Shown here: one piece after another, positions 1-5,420 of the stretch
How the letters are laid out: each line of letters starts with the position of its first letter
Numbering within the stretch: the stretch's first letter is position 1
NCBI GenBank assembly: GCA_003539755.1
Contig: DPOH01000113.1
Span: 1-12,535, forward strand
DNA length: 12,535 nucleotides
Source of the DNA: Clostridium sp.
GTDB lineage: Bacteria; Bacillota; Clostridia; Clostridiales; Clostridiaceae
Direction: 5' to 3'
Position numbers and translations under genes: made by a program
The notes under the pieces: model-generated
Databases searched by the model: none
Seen by the model: the letters and a program-made list of their open reading frames with translations, nothing else
Told to the model about the DNA's origin: nothing

Positions 1-19
1 ATAAGATGTTTTTCATAAA

Positions 20-169
20 TTATTTTTCTTTTTTCCTATTTAAATTTCTCACAGGTACAAATTCTGAAGTAGTATCTTGTGGATCGATATATTCATAATC
101 TCCCTGTTTATTTTTCTTAAGTCCTAACGAAGCCATCTTCTTTTTGCTATTTGTATATTTACTGCTCAT
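20..169 (-). CDS. Small lysine-rich protein of unknown function (49 aa)
   Basis: An ATG at 169 is preceded by AGGTGAT with a 6-base spacer (complement of 174-180) and opens a 49-codon frame ending in TAA at 20-22. The product is highly basic at both ends (SKKK near residues 8-11, KKNK at 18-21, RKKEK at the end) with an acidic, aromatic middle (GDYEYIDPQD, 23-32). It has no Cys, no signal peptide and no membrane segment. I do not recognise a family. The good ribosome site and the codon choice argue that it is real. A TATAAT-like -10 lies upstream (complement of 209-214), but no matching -35 is evident. It lies 155 bases downstream of the acetyltransferase gene on the same strand, so it probably has its own promoter, although read-through is possible. 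Confidence 0.6.
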   Translation of the reverse strand: MSSKYTNSKKKMASLGLKKNKQGDYEYIDPQDTTSEFVPVRNLNRKKEK

Positions 170-278
170 ACATATCACCTCGTAAAAATAGCTTAACCAA
201 ATAAATATATTATAATACTTTAATACTATCTGCTATATACATTTAGGTAATATATAAAAATCAGCCATACTCTATTGC

Positions 279-307
279 AAACTATACTTTTACTTTAAAA
301 ATAGTTT
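279..307 (-). terminator. Possible weak terminator hairpin after the acetyltransferase gene
   Basis: Arms AAACTAT (279-285) and ATAGTTT (301-307) pair, and the inner TTTT/AAAA bases extend the stem. No clear T-run follows on the minus strand, so this is only a candidate 3' end for the GNAT transcript. The remaining bases between 170 and 324 show nothing else that I recognise. Confidence 0.3.
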
Positions 308-324
308 ATTGTGAACTCTTAAAA

Positions 325-843
325 TTATAGCATTAACTTCATTAAATTATCTGTCTGTCTATCTTCACCAAGTACAAATATATGTGTATCAAACTTTTCA
401 AATCCCATCTTTTCATAGAATTTAATAGCATTTAAATTATGTTCCCATACACCAAGCCATATATAATCAACATTGTTCTTCTTACCAAGTTCAATTGCTT
501 CTGTAATTAAACTCTTACCTATCTTCTTACCTTTATATTCTTCAAGTATATAAATTCTTTGAACTTCCAATGAATTATCATATCCCTCTTCTGTTTGAGC
601 CTTATCAAAGTTAACCTTCATGTACCCAGCTACTTTGTCACCATCTTCTACTATATAAAATTTTGAATACTCATTTTTAAGCTCTGCTTCAACTTTTTCA
701 TAAGCAAAATTTTCTTTTAAGTATTCTTCCATGTCTTCAGCAGTATTATCCCCTGCAAAAGTTTCATAAAATGTCTTTTCGCTTATTTCCTTAACTTTCT
801 CTATATCCTCTAATGTACATTCCTTTATTAAATAATTGTTCAT
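325..843 (-). CDS. PaiA-like GNAT family N-acetyltransferase
   Basis: A 172-residue GNAT enzyme, expected to transfer acetyl from acetyl-CoA to an amine in the cytoplasm. From memory it resembles Bacillus subtilis PaiA, a spermidine/spermine acetyltransferase, along its whole length. The N-terminal half contains the TFYETF segment (24-29) and the C-terminal half the VQRIYIL strand (94-100). The acetyl-CoA loop is YKGKKIG (103-109), then WLGVWE (129-134) and NAIKFYEKMGF (138-148), whose Tyr is the usual general acid. Length is normal for PaiA. The ATG at 843 has GGAGG ten bases upstream. The gene lies directly downstream of a guanidine-I riboswitch with a terminator (969-1098), so expression should rise when guanidine is present. 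The substrate is not known; a polyamine or a guanidino-amine such as agmatine is an inference from family and regulation. Confidence 0.85.
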   Translation of the reverse strand: MNNYLIKECTLEDIEKVKEISEKTFYETFAGDNTAEDMEEYLKENFAYEKVEAELKNEYSKFYIVEDGDKVAGYMKVNFDKAQTEEGYDNSLEVQRIYILEEYKGKKIGKSLITEAIELGKKNNVDYIWLGVWEHNLNAIKFYEKMGFEKFDTHIFVLGEDRQTDNLMKLML

Positions 844-968
844 AACTTTTATTCCTCCAATTCTGCCTTTGTCAAAATAGTCTGTAGTTCATTATAAATA
901 TAAACTAAATACTCTAATATACTCAAGAAGTTTATCTATTATATATTATGTCTATTTAGCAATAAAAC

Positions 969-1012
969 AAAAAAGCCATGAGAAATATAATTAAAATATC
1001 TCCCAGGCTTTT
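969..1012 (-). terminator. Riboswitch expression platform: intrinsic terminator
   Basis: On the minus strand AAAAGCC (complement of 1006-1012) pairs with GGCTTTTTT (complement of 969-977), and the inner GAGA/TCTC bases extend the stem; the T-run follows. The 5' arm is also the 3' part of the riboswitch P3 element, so the aptamer and the terminator are mutually exclusive. Ligand binding should therefore prevent termination and allow the acetyltransferase to be transcribed. Confidence 0.85.
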
Positions 1013-1098
1013 ATCCTTCCGTGAACACAAAATGCATGTGCGTTTTCTCTTGGACCAGTCCAGATATCATTCATCTGCGGAACCCTAGAAAACTTAAA
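999..1098 (-). promoter_or_regulatory. Guanidine-I (ykkC subtype 1) riboswitch aptamer
   Basis: Reading the minus strand, the conserved ykkC blocks appear in order: CTAGGGTTCCG, then a P2 stem (CAGAT/ATCTG), ACTGGTCCAAGAG, TCACGG, and GGATAAAAGCCTGGGAGA. P1 is formed by GTTTTCT (complement of 1087-1093) with AGAAAAC (complement of 1042-1048). The GGATAAAAGCC-GGGAGA block is the form I know from guanidine-binding subtype 1; PRPP- and ppGpp-binding subtype 2 RNAs differ in this segment. The aptamer sits about 155 bases upstream of the acetyltransferase start, with a terminator in between. Confidence 0.9.
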
Positions 1099-1119
1099 TA
1101 TTATGTTTAAACTATTTTG

Positions 1120-1148
1120 ATTTTAACATAATGTTTTCATTGAATCAA
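1120..1148 (-). promoter_or_regulatory. Candidate promoter of the riboswitch transcript
   Basis: TTGATT (-35, complement of 1143-1148) and TAAAAT (-10, complement of 1120-1125) are separated by 17 bases. The predicted start, near 1112, lies about 18 bases before the aptamer P1 stem, as expected for a riboswitch leader. Confidence 0.5.
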
Positions 1149-1181
1149 GAAACTTATTTCCAATTAAGTTTGTTTTAAATT

Positions 1182-1526
1182 TTAAAAATTGCTTCCATTC
1201 CATCCCCAATTTTTAACTTCTTCATACTTTACATAAATCTTATCTTGAGGAATATCTAATTCTTCTTCATAAATCCTGCACACTTCAGCAGTCATTTCAT
1301 CAAATGCTTTCCTAGTAGCTTGCCCACATATTTTAACTTCTATAAATACGCCTTTTTCAAGTTTTTCTCCGCCAAAGTATAATTTGTATTCATCTTCAAA
1401 TCCAATCATTAAATACTTTTCTTCTTTTCCAAAGATACAATCCATAGCTTTAGCTAATCTCTTTTTAAGTACTTCCTCTTTTTCAGGTGTTATTTTAGCA
1501 GTTACTTTTGATTCTATAAATGGCAT
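1182..1526 (-). CDS. MIF-like tautomerase (copy 1)
   Basis: A 114-residue member of the tautomerase superfamily, phenylpyruvate tautomerase/MIF branch. In this family the catalytic base is the N-terminal proline exposed after Met removal, so the start must be ATG-CCA. I place it at 1526 (MPFIESKV). A GTG nine bases further upstream is in frame but would bury the proline, and AAAGGGA is only about 2 bases from that GTG yet about 10 from the ATG. The core GFEDEYKLYF (42-51) and the terminal WGWNGSNF are shared with the second copy at 9737-10081; the two are about 72% identical by hand count (82 of 114). A strong promoter lies just upstream. The physiological substrate of clostridial homologues is unknown to me. 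Confidence 0.88.
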   Translation of the reverse strand: MPFIESKVTAKITPEKEEVLKKRLAKAMDCIFGKEEKYLMIGFEDEYKLYFGGEKLEKGVFIEVKICGQATRKAFDEMTAEVCRIYEEELDIPQDKIYVKYEEVKNWGWNGSNF

Positions 1527-1566
1527 CCCCAACACTTCCCTTTACTCATTTACATTTTATACCATA

Positions 1567-1595
1567 ATGATATATTTTTAAATTTCAGCTGTCAA
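1567..1595 (-). promoter_or_regulatory. Promoter of tautomerase copy 1
   Basis: Perfect TTGACA (complement of 1590-1595), a 17-base spacer and TATCAT (complement of 1567-1572). An extended -10-like TGGTATAAA lies slightly downstream as an alternative. Confidence 0.7.
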
Positions 1596-1608
1596 TTATA
1601 ATAAGTGC

Positions 1609-1621
1609 TGTTATGATAACA
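1609..1621. repeat. 13-bp palindrome between the sirtuin genes and tautomerase copy 1
   Basis: TGTTATGATAACA is a perfect dyad 14 bases upstream of the tautomerase -35. It could be an operator. On the minus strand it is also the core of GTG-T-GTTA-TCA-TAAC-AG-CAC followed by TTATTAT, a weak candidate terminator for the sirtuin operon. Confidence 0.4.
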
Positions 1622-1671
1622 CACAAAATTTCATTAAAATCAACAAAAAATAAATCCCCAATAATTCATTC

Positions 1672-2514
1672 CTATCTATTTTTATATTCCTTACACATTT
1701 CTTCTAATATGCTTGAAAGATCTCCATCAATTCCAAAAGACTTATCTTGAATAAAATCTGGAATATATATTTCACCTTTATTTATTGTAATATATACTGC
1801 ATTTTCTTCATTTCTGGCTATTTCCATGAATGGAGCCTTGATTAATCTGTTTCTCCAGCCTATTCCAAGTTCTAAGATTACCAAATTCTTTCCATGATAT
1901 TTTTGAAGGAACTCTGTACATCTCTTCTGAGCTTCTCTATTTTCAATAAAGTATTGGTCTTTTGCTACATTAAGGTCCATGTTTCCACCACATTCAGGAC
2001 ACTTTGGAATTAAATCCTCTGGAACCTTTCCGTTTATTGTGCCGTGAGCCATATTTTCAATTAAATCATAAGTAGGATAAAGTTTATCATGACATCCATG
2101 AGAACACTGCATATTTAAAAGGTTTCCTTCTATTTCAAAGATATTTTCATCTTTAAATCCTGTTTTTTCAAAATGACATTCACCATTTGAAGTAACTATA
2201 AAATAAGGTTTATCATAAGCTAACTCATATAAACTCTTCATAGCAGTACTTACTTCGTACTTATGATAATTTTTATAAATTAATCTACTTAAAAATGTCC
2301 ATTTATCAACTTCTGAAGGATAATCATAAAATATTCCTTGTAGAATATTACGAATTCCATACTTATCTCTAAAATCTGAAAACATATCGATAAAATCTTG
2401 GTTTTCAGCAAATATATTATACCCTTCTGATATAGATAAACCGTTGCTGGCACCTATAAGAATTGCATCTGCATTTTTTATCTTTTGGACTACCTGATCA
2501 ATATTATTGTACAT
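1672..2514 (-). CDS. Divergent Sir2-like protein (class M type), third gene of sirtuin cluster
   Basis: A 280-residue Sir2-fold protein. The dinucleotide loop is GASNGLSISEGYN (21-33), the zinc site is C137/C141 with C172/C175, and ELGIG is at 215-219. It keeps the class M architecture of its two upstream paralogues but departs at the active site: TSNGE (108-112) replaces TTNxD, and Glu129 (EG) stands where the paralogues have Gln (QGD) and classical sirtuins have the catalytic His. It may therefore have altered or lost catalysis. The start is the ATG at 2514 with GGAGG six bases upstream; the longer in-frame extension to 2574 has an Arg/Asn-rich tail absent from the paralogues. It lies 102 bases after the second sirtuin gene, on the same strand, and is probably the last gene of the transcript. 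Confidence 0.8.
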   Translation of the reverse strand: MYNNIDQVVQKIKNADAILIGASNGLSISEGYNIFAENQDFIDMFSDFRDKYGIRNILQGIFYDYPSEVDKWTFLSRLIYKNYHKYEVSTAMKSLYELAYDKPYFIVTSNGECHFEKTGFKDENIFEIEGNLLNMQCSHGCHDKLYPTYDLIENMAHGTINGKVPEDLIPKCPECGGNMDLNVAKDQYFIENREAQKRCTEFLQKYHGKNLVILELGIGWRNRLIKAPFMEIARNEENAVYITINKGEIYIPDFIQDKSFGIDGDLSSILEEMCKEYKNR

Positions 2515-2616
2515 ATTATTCCTCCGTCTTCTGTTATTTAAATTATTTTTGACCATTACTAACTGCTTACACACATAATTAGTTTGTCTTCTGATATTTA
2601 TTTTTTATTAAAAATA

Positions 2617-3519
2617 TTAATCTGCCAGCTCTTTCTTCAGCATTTCAGTAAACTCTGCTATATCTAAATTACACGCAATACATTTATCTTTAATATGCTC
2701 AGGTGCTTCAGCTTTTGCTCTGTCTACTGTAATCATAGAAGCTTTTGGCAGGTCAAATGTCATCTGCCAGAATGGCAGTTTAATAACACTTGGTGTCATA
2801 TCACCTACACCTAATTCTAAGAACACAATATTTGAATCCTTATACTTATTTAAAAACTTCTCATATCTATCTTTACCATCTTTCCAAAACTGCCCTTCAA
2901 GGAATTCATAGTCTCTAAACCACGGAACCATTACTCTTCCGCACTCTGGACATCTAGGAACAAGCTCTGATGGTATTCTTGTACCTTCAATGTTTTTATT
3001 CATTTCATATATTAATTCTTTATTATCATATAATTTGTCATGGCATGGCTGGCTGCATTGAAAATATCTAGAATCTCCTTGAAAAAGACAAATCTTATCT
3101 TCAGGAAAAACTCTTGAGAACTGCATATCTATATTAGTTGTTATAATAAAGTATTCTTTATCTTTTAATATTTCATATAAATCAACGTAAGGTTTGCCTG
3201 TTTCAGCTTCATACATGAATTTTATATACTGGCTATAATAAGCCCATCTTTCTTCATTTGTAGAATATAAATAATAATATCCATCAAGCATTGAAGTAAA
3301 TCCATATGCTTCTTCAAACTTGCTGAAATACTTATCAAATAAAGGTGTTCTGTGGTAATGGTTATATCCAGCAGCACTAGATAAACCAGAACCTCCACCA
3401 ACTACAACTGCATCAGCATTTTTTATTATTTCAGCTATTTCTTTAATCTGCTTATCATATTCTTCATCTGAAAGCCTTTTTGAAATAACATCCCTATCTG
3501 CAAATTTAACAGTCAGCAT
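2617..3519 (-). CDS. Sir2 family class M (SirTM-like) protein, second gene of sirtuin cluster
   Basis: A 300-residue NAD-dependent Sir2-like enzyme. Motifs in order: GGGSGLSSAAGYN (41-53), TTNID (127-131), QGD (147-149), zinc cysteines C155, C159, C190 and C193, ELGVG (235-239) and TPSVIKLPFW (242-251). Gln147 replaces the catalytic His of classical deacetylase sirtuins. That Asn/Gln pairing is characteristic of class M sirtuins, the bacterial enzymes shown elsewhere to ADP-ribosylate proteins. An N-terminal extension of about 20 residues precedes the region shared with its neighbours. The ATG at 3519 overlaps the 3' end of the preceding sirtuin gene by 14 bases and has only a weak AGAAG ribosome site, suggesting translational coupling. 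The target protein is unknown; no macrodomain, GcvH-L or lipoate ligase gene is in the window. Confidence 0.85.
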   Translation of the reverse strand: MLTVKFADRDVISKRLSDEEYDKQIKEIAEIIKNADAVVVGGGSGLSSAAGYNHYHRTPLFDKYFSKFEEAYGFTSMLDGYYYLYSTNEERWAYYSQYIKFMYEAETGKPYVDLYEILKDKEYFIITTNIDMQFSRVFPEDKICLFQGDSRYFQCSQPCHDKLYDNKELIYEMNKNIEGTRIPSELVPRCPECGRVMVPWFRDYEFLEGQFWKDGKDRYEKFLNKYKDSNIVFLELGVGDMTPSVIKLPFWQMTFDLPKASMITVDRAKAEAPEHIKDKCIACNLDIAEFTEMLKKELAD

Positions 3520-4375
3520 TGTTTTTTTCTTCTAAGGCTTTAACAGCTTTTTCAAGAACCATAGCAATATCTTCTCCAATAGCTAAGCTTTTATCTTTTA
3601 CTTCATCTGGAACAAGAGCATCCTTTGGATTTATTGTTACATAAGAAGCTTTAGGTAATTTATATGTCAAATTCCAGAAAGGCTCTTTAATAAACATTGG
3701 TGTCATCATTCCTACTCCAAGCTCTAAAAATAAAATTTTCTTATACATATTATCTTGAAGGAAACCATAATATTTTCTATAAGCTTCTTTATAAGCAGTA
3801 CCTTCTAAGAATACAAATGAACGAACCCAAGGTTCCATATCCCCACCACACTTTGGACATACAGGAATCATTTCAGTTGGCACTGTAGTTCCATCTGTAT
3901 TTTCATAAAGTTTTTCATAAATTTCAGTAGCAGGATATATTTCATCATGGCATCTGTCATTGCATTGAAGATATCTAAAATCACCTTGAATTGCACTAAC
4001 CTTTTCTTCTGGGAAAATACGTGAAAACATTGAATCCTGATTAGTTGTAACTACAAAATAATTTTTATTTTCAATAAGCTTTTTTAAATTCATATATGGC
4101 TCTGTTATAGGAAAATCCATATTACCTTTAGCAAAAGCTGCAAGAAATGCCCATCTTTCTTCTCTTGTTTTAAAGTTATAGTAATATCCATCAAATGCAT
4201 TAGTCATTCCGTACTTTTCAGCAAAAGCTCCTAAACAATCATAAAATCTTTCATCAGTTGCATATAAGTTATATCCAGCAGCGCTAGACATTCCAGCTGC
4301 ACCTCCAACAACTACAGCATCTGCCTCTTCAATCATTTTTAATAAAGTTTCTATTGAATTATCTATATTTAACAT
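3506..4375 (-). CDS. Sir2 family class M (SirTM-like) protein, first gene of sirtuin cluster
   Basis: A 289-residue Sir2-like protein expected to use NAD. Visible motifs: GGAAGMSSAAGYN (24-36) for the dinucleotide loop, TTNQD (110-114), QGD (130-132) with Gln in place of the sirtuin His, zinc cysteines C138, C142, C173 and C176, ELGVG (218-222) and TPMFIKEPFW (225-234). This set matches class M sirtuins (SirTM), which act as protein ADP-ribosyltransferases in streptococci and staphylococci; activity here is inferred. I choose the ATG at 4375, because AGGAGA lies six bases before it; an in-frame ATG at 4390 has no ribosome site and overlaps that AGGAGA. It is the promoter-proximal gene of a three-gene sirtuin run and faces a divergent Rrf2-type regulator. 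Confidence 0.87.
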   Translation of the reverse strand: MLNIDNSIETLLKMIEEADAVVVGGAAGMSSAAGYNLYATDERFYDCLGAFAEKYGMTNAFDGYYYNFKTREERWAFLAAFAKGNMDFPITEPYMNLKKLIENKNYFVVTTNQDSMFSRIFPEEKVSAIQGDFRYLQCNDRCHDEIYPATEIYEKLYENTDGTTVPTEMIPVCPKCGGDMEPWVRSFVFLEGTAYKEAYRKYYGFLQDNMYKKILFLELGVGMMTPMFIKEPFWNLTYKLPKASYVTINPKDALVPDEVKDKSLAIGEDIAMVLEKAVKALEEKNNADC

Positions 4376-4420
4376 GTAATCTCTCCTCATTAGTTATATT
4401 TATCTTTATTATCGATTTTG

Positions 4421-4441
4421 CTGTTATTAATAAAATAACAG
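4421..4441. promoter_or_regulatory. Perfect 8-bp inverted repeat at start of sirtuin transcript (candidate operator)
   Basis: CTGTTATT (4421-4428) and AATAACAG (4434-4441) are exact inverted arms around a 5-base centre. The dyad falls just downstream of the predicted sirtuin start site, a classic repressor position. It could also form a hairpin in the 5' leader. No T-run follows on either strand, so a terminator is unlikely. Confidence 0.5.
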
Positions 4442-4454
4442 CCCTGTAGATACT

Positions 4455-4483
4455 ATCTTAATCTCCACTACAAATAAAGTCAA
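4455..4483 (-). promoter_or_regulatory. Promoter of the sirtuin operon
   Basis: TTGACT (-35, complement of 4478-4483), a 17-base spacer, and TAAGAT (-10, complement of 4455-4460). The -35 lies inside the first direct repeat (4471-4494). A second, weaker candidate, TTAACT-17-TAATAA, lies in the same orientation inside the second repeat. Confidence 0.55.
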
Positions 4484-4494
4484 TATAAATATGA
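4471..4494 (+). repeat. Direct repeat copy 1 in divergent control region
   Basis: Begins CAAATAAAGTCAATATAAA and matches copy 2 (4533-4556) at 20 of 24 positions; the copies are 62 bases apart. It covers the -35 of the sirtuin promoter. A regulator-binding role, probably for the adjacent Rrf2 protein, is an inference. Confidence 0.5.
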
Positions 4495-4532
4495 ATGTAA
4501 AATTTACCTATCAAGCTTATTAAATATCATTG

Positions 4533-4556
4533 CAAATAAAGTTAAAATAAAATTGA
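4533..4556 (+). repeat. Direct repeat copy 2 in divergent control region
   Basis: Begins CAAATAAAGTTAAAATAAA and differs from copy 1 at four of 24 bases. It occupies the place where the -35 of the Rrf2 gene promoter should lie (about 4544-4549), which would allow autoregulation. Confidence 0.5.
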
Positions 4557-4563
4557 AGACTTA

Positions 4564-4572
4564 TGTTATAAT
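4564..4572 (+). promoter_or_regulatory. Extended -10 promoter of the Rrf2-family gene
   Basis: TGTTATAAT gives a perfect extended -10 (TG-N-TATAAT). The -35 position carries no good hexamer, which fits an extended -10 promoter. Start site expected near 4579, about 27 bases before the ATG. Confidence 0.65.
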
Positions 4573-4605
4573 TAAAAACACAACAAATTATAGGAGTGTA
4601 TAAAT

Positions 4606-5067
4606 ATGAAATATTCAACAAAATTTAGTGACTCAGTACATATATTAGCCTTTATCTGTATTTACAAAGATCAGGATTTATCAAGTACAGCTATTGCAAA
4701 TAGTGTTAATACAAATCCATCATATGTAAGACAGATTATGTCTCTTTTAAGAAAAGGTGGCCTGCTAAATAGTGTGCAGGGCCATGCAAAGCCAGAACTT
4801 GCAAAAAATCCAGATGAAATAAATCTATTCCATATATATAAAGCTATTGAAGGAGATAAACCATTATTACACCTTGATACACATACGAATCCAGAGTGTT
4901 TTCTAGGCTGTAATATTCAAAAGATTTTAGACAACTACTACAAACAGATTCAATCAGTAGCTGAAGACAAGATGAAACATATTTTTTTATCAGATATCTT
5001 AAAAAATATATCTCAAGTAGAAGGCGCTGATACATTTAAACTTCCCGATTTCTGGTCTGTTTCATAA
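4606..5067 (+). CDS. Rrf2 family transcriptional regulator (YwnA-like)
   Basis: A 153-residue winged-helix DNA-binding protein. Residues 3-17 (YSTKFSDSVHILAFI), the helix-turn-helix segment SSTAIANSVNTNPSYVRQIMSLLRKGGLL (26-54) and the wing (NSVQG) are typical of Rrf2 proteins. NPECFLGCNIQ (96-105) closely recalls the NPNPKCPVGKKIQ region I remember from B. subtilis YwnA. Only Cys18, Cys98 and Cys102 are present, so the classical Fe-S ligand set of IscR or NsrR is not clearly there, though Cys98/Cys102 could be redox-active. AGGAG lies nine bases before the ATG. It is divergent from the three sirtuin genes and shares their control region, so it is the likely regulator of that operon and of itself; a repressor role is inferred. 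Confidence 0.88.
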   Translation: MKYSTKFSDSVHILAFICIYKDQDLSSTAIANSVNTNPSYVRQIMSLLRKGGLLNSVQGHAKPELAKNPDEINLFHIYKAIEGDKPLLHLDTHTNPECFLGCNIQKILDNYYKQIQSVAEDKMKHIFLSDILKNISQVEGADTFKLPDFWSVS

Positions 5068-5100
5068 TAAGTCGTTGACACTTTTGACAATGCTAATTTA
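5066..5100. repeat. Imperfect hairpin repeat, copy 1
   Basis: This element matches the perfect hairpin at 10760-10793 almost base for base (shared CGTTG-CACTTTTG-CAATGCT core), but two substitutions (A for C at the 5' arm, A for G at the 3' arm) break one pair. It begins inside the stop codon of the Rrf2 gene. Its role here may be a decayed terminator. Confidence 0.5.
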
Positions 5101-5104
5101 ACCC

Positions 5105-5141
5105 CCAAAAAGCCAGTCATAATTAAATGACTAGTTTTTGG
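5105..5141. terminator. Bidirectional-looking terminator after the Rrf2-family gene
   Basis: CCAAAAA-GCC-AGTCAT pairs with ATGACT-AG-TTTTTGG around AATTAA. The plus strand ends in TTTTTGG, so termination of the Rrf2 transcript is likely. The flanking A-tract gives T residues on the other strand. Confidence 0.6.
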
Positions 5142-5279
5142 TATGATGAATTTATTGAAGAAGAAATATCTATGTCAAAAGAAACCTTCAAATCTACTTG
5201 TGAAAATGTATTTTCACAGCCTTTTATTAATGAAAGGTTCATAGATATCTTAAATATAAATGTGCCTATACTATTTTAA
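5127..5279 (+). other. Short open frame of 50 codons, possible gene remnant
   Basis: An ATG at 5127 opens a frame to TAA at 5277 with protein-like composition (start MTSFWYDEFIEEEISMSK, later QPFINERFIDIL). There is no ribosome site, and the start lies inside the terminator hairpin. I do not recognise a family. The same DNA holds a nested inverted repeat (5166-5248), so the open frame may be fortuitous or the decayed 3' end of a lost gene. The rest of the 353-base interval from 5068 holds two terminators and a hairpin repeat. Confidence 0.2.
5166..5248. repeat. Nested 83-nt imperfect inverted repeat
   Basis: Three nested arm pairs share one centre: ATATCTATG (5166-5174) with CATAGATAT (5240-5248), AAACCTTCA (5182-5190) with TGAAAGGTT (5231-5239), and TGTGAAAAT (5199-5207) with ATTTTCACA (5210-5218). 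The inner 20 bases form a 9-bp stem with a 2-base centre. It could be a structured RNA, a small miniature element or a decayed inverted duplication. Confidence 0.5.
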
Positions 5280-5312
5280 TATTTGTAATATTTATTTTAA
5301 ACATTATTAAAC

Positions 5313-5352
5313 AAACTCACCCTTCCCAATAATTTTAGGGAATAGTGAGTTT
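5313..5352. terminator. Terminator after the MazG-like gene
   Basis: AAACTCAC-CC-TTCCC (from 5313) pairs with GGGAA-TA-GTGAGTTT (to 5352) across a 10-base loop. On the minus strand the stem is followed by TTTGTTTAAT, so it should end transcription of the pyrophosphohydrolase gene. Confidence 0.65.
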
Positions 5353-5420
5353 ATCTATTTCTATATCCATACATGCTTTAATCACTTAATTCATGTACCT
5401 AATCTTTTACTCGTCAACAA

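Noticed and set aside
999..1098. PRPP or ppGpp (ykkC subtype 2) riboswitch
   Set aside because: The GGATAAAAGCC...GGGAGA block follows the guanidine subtype, and the downstream gene is not a purine, amino-acid or stringent-response gene.
1153..1168. 16-base string CTTATTTCCAATTAAG repeated (inverted) at 6271-6286
   Set aside because: Very AT-rich; one such match is expected by chance in a window of this size, and the orientations relative to the genes differ.
1557..1568. TTATACCATAAT shared with 6231-6242 as a regulatory motif
   Set aside because: Twelve AT-rich bases can recur by chance; on the minus strand both are simply extended -10-like TGGTATAA sequences.
1384..1581. Open frame on the plus strand across tautomerase copy 1
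   Set aside because: It is antisense to a well-supported gene, has a Ser/Phe-rich composition typical of antisense frames in AT-rich DNA, and has no ribosome site.
3697..3888. Open frame on the plus strand inside the first sirtuin gene
   Set aside because: Antisense to conserved sirtuin motifs, with no ribosome site or family similarity.
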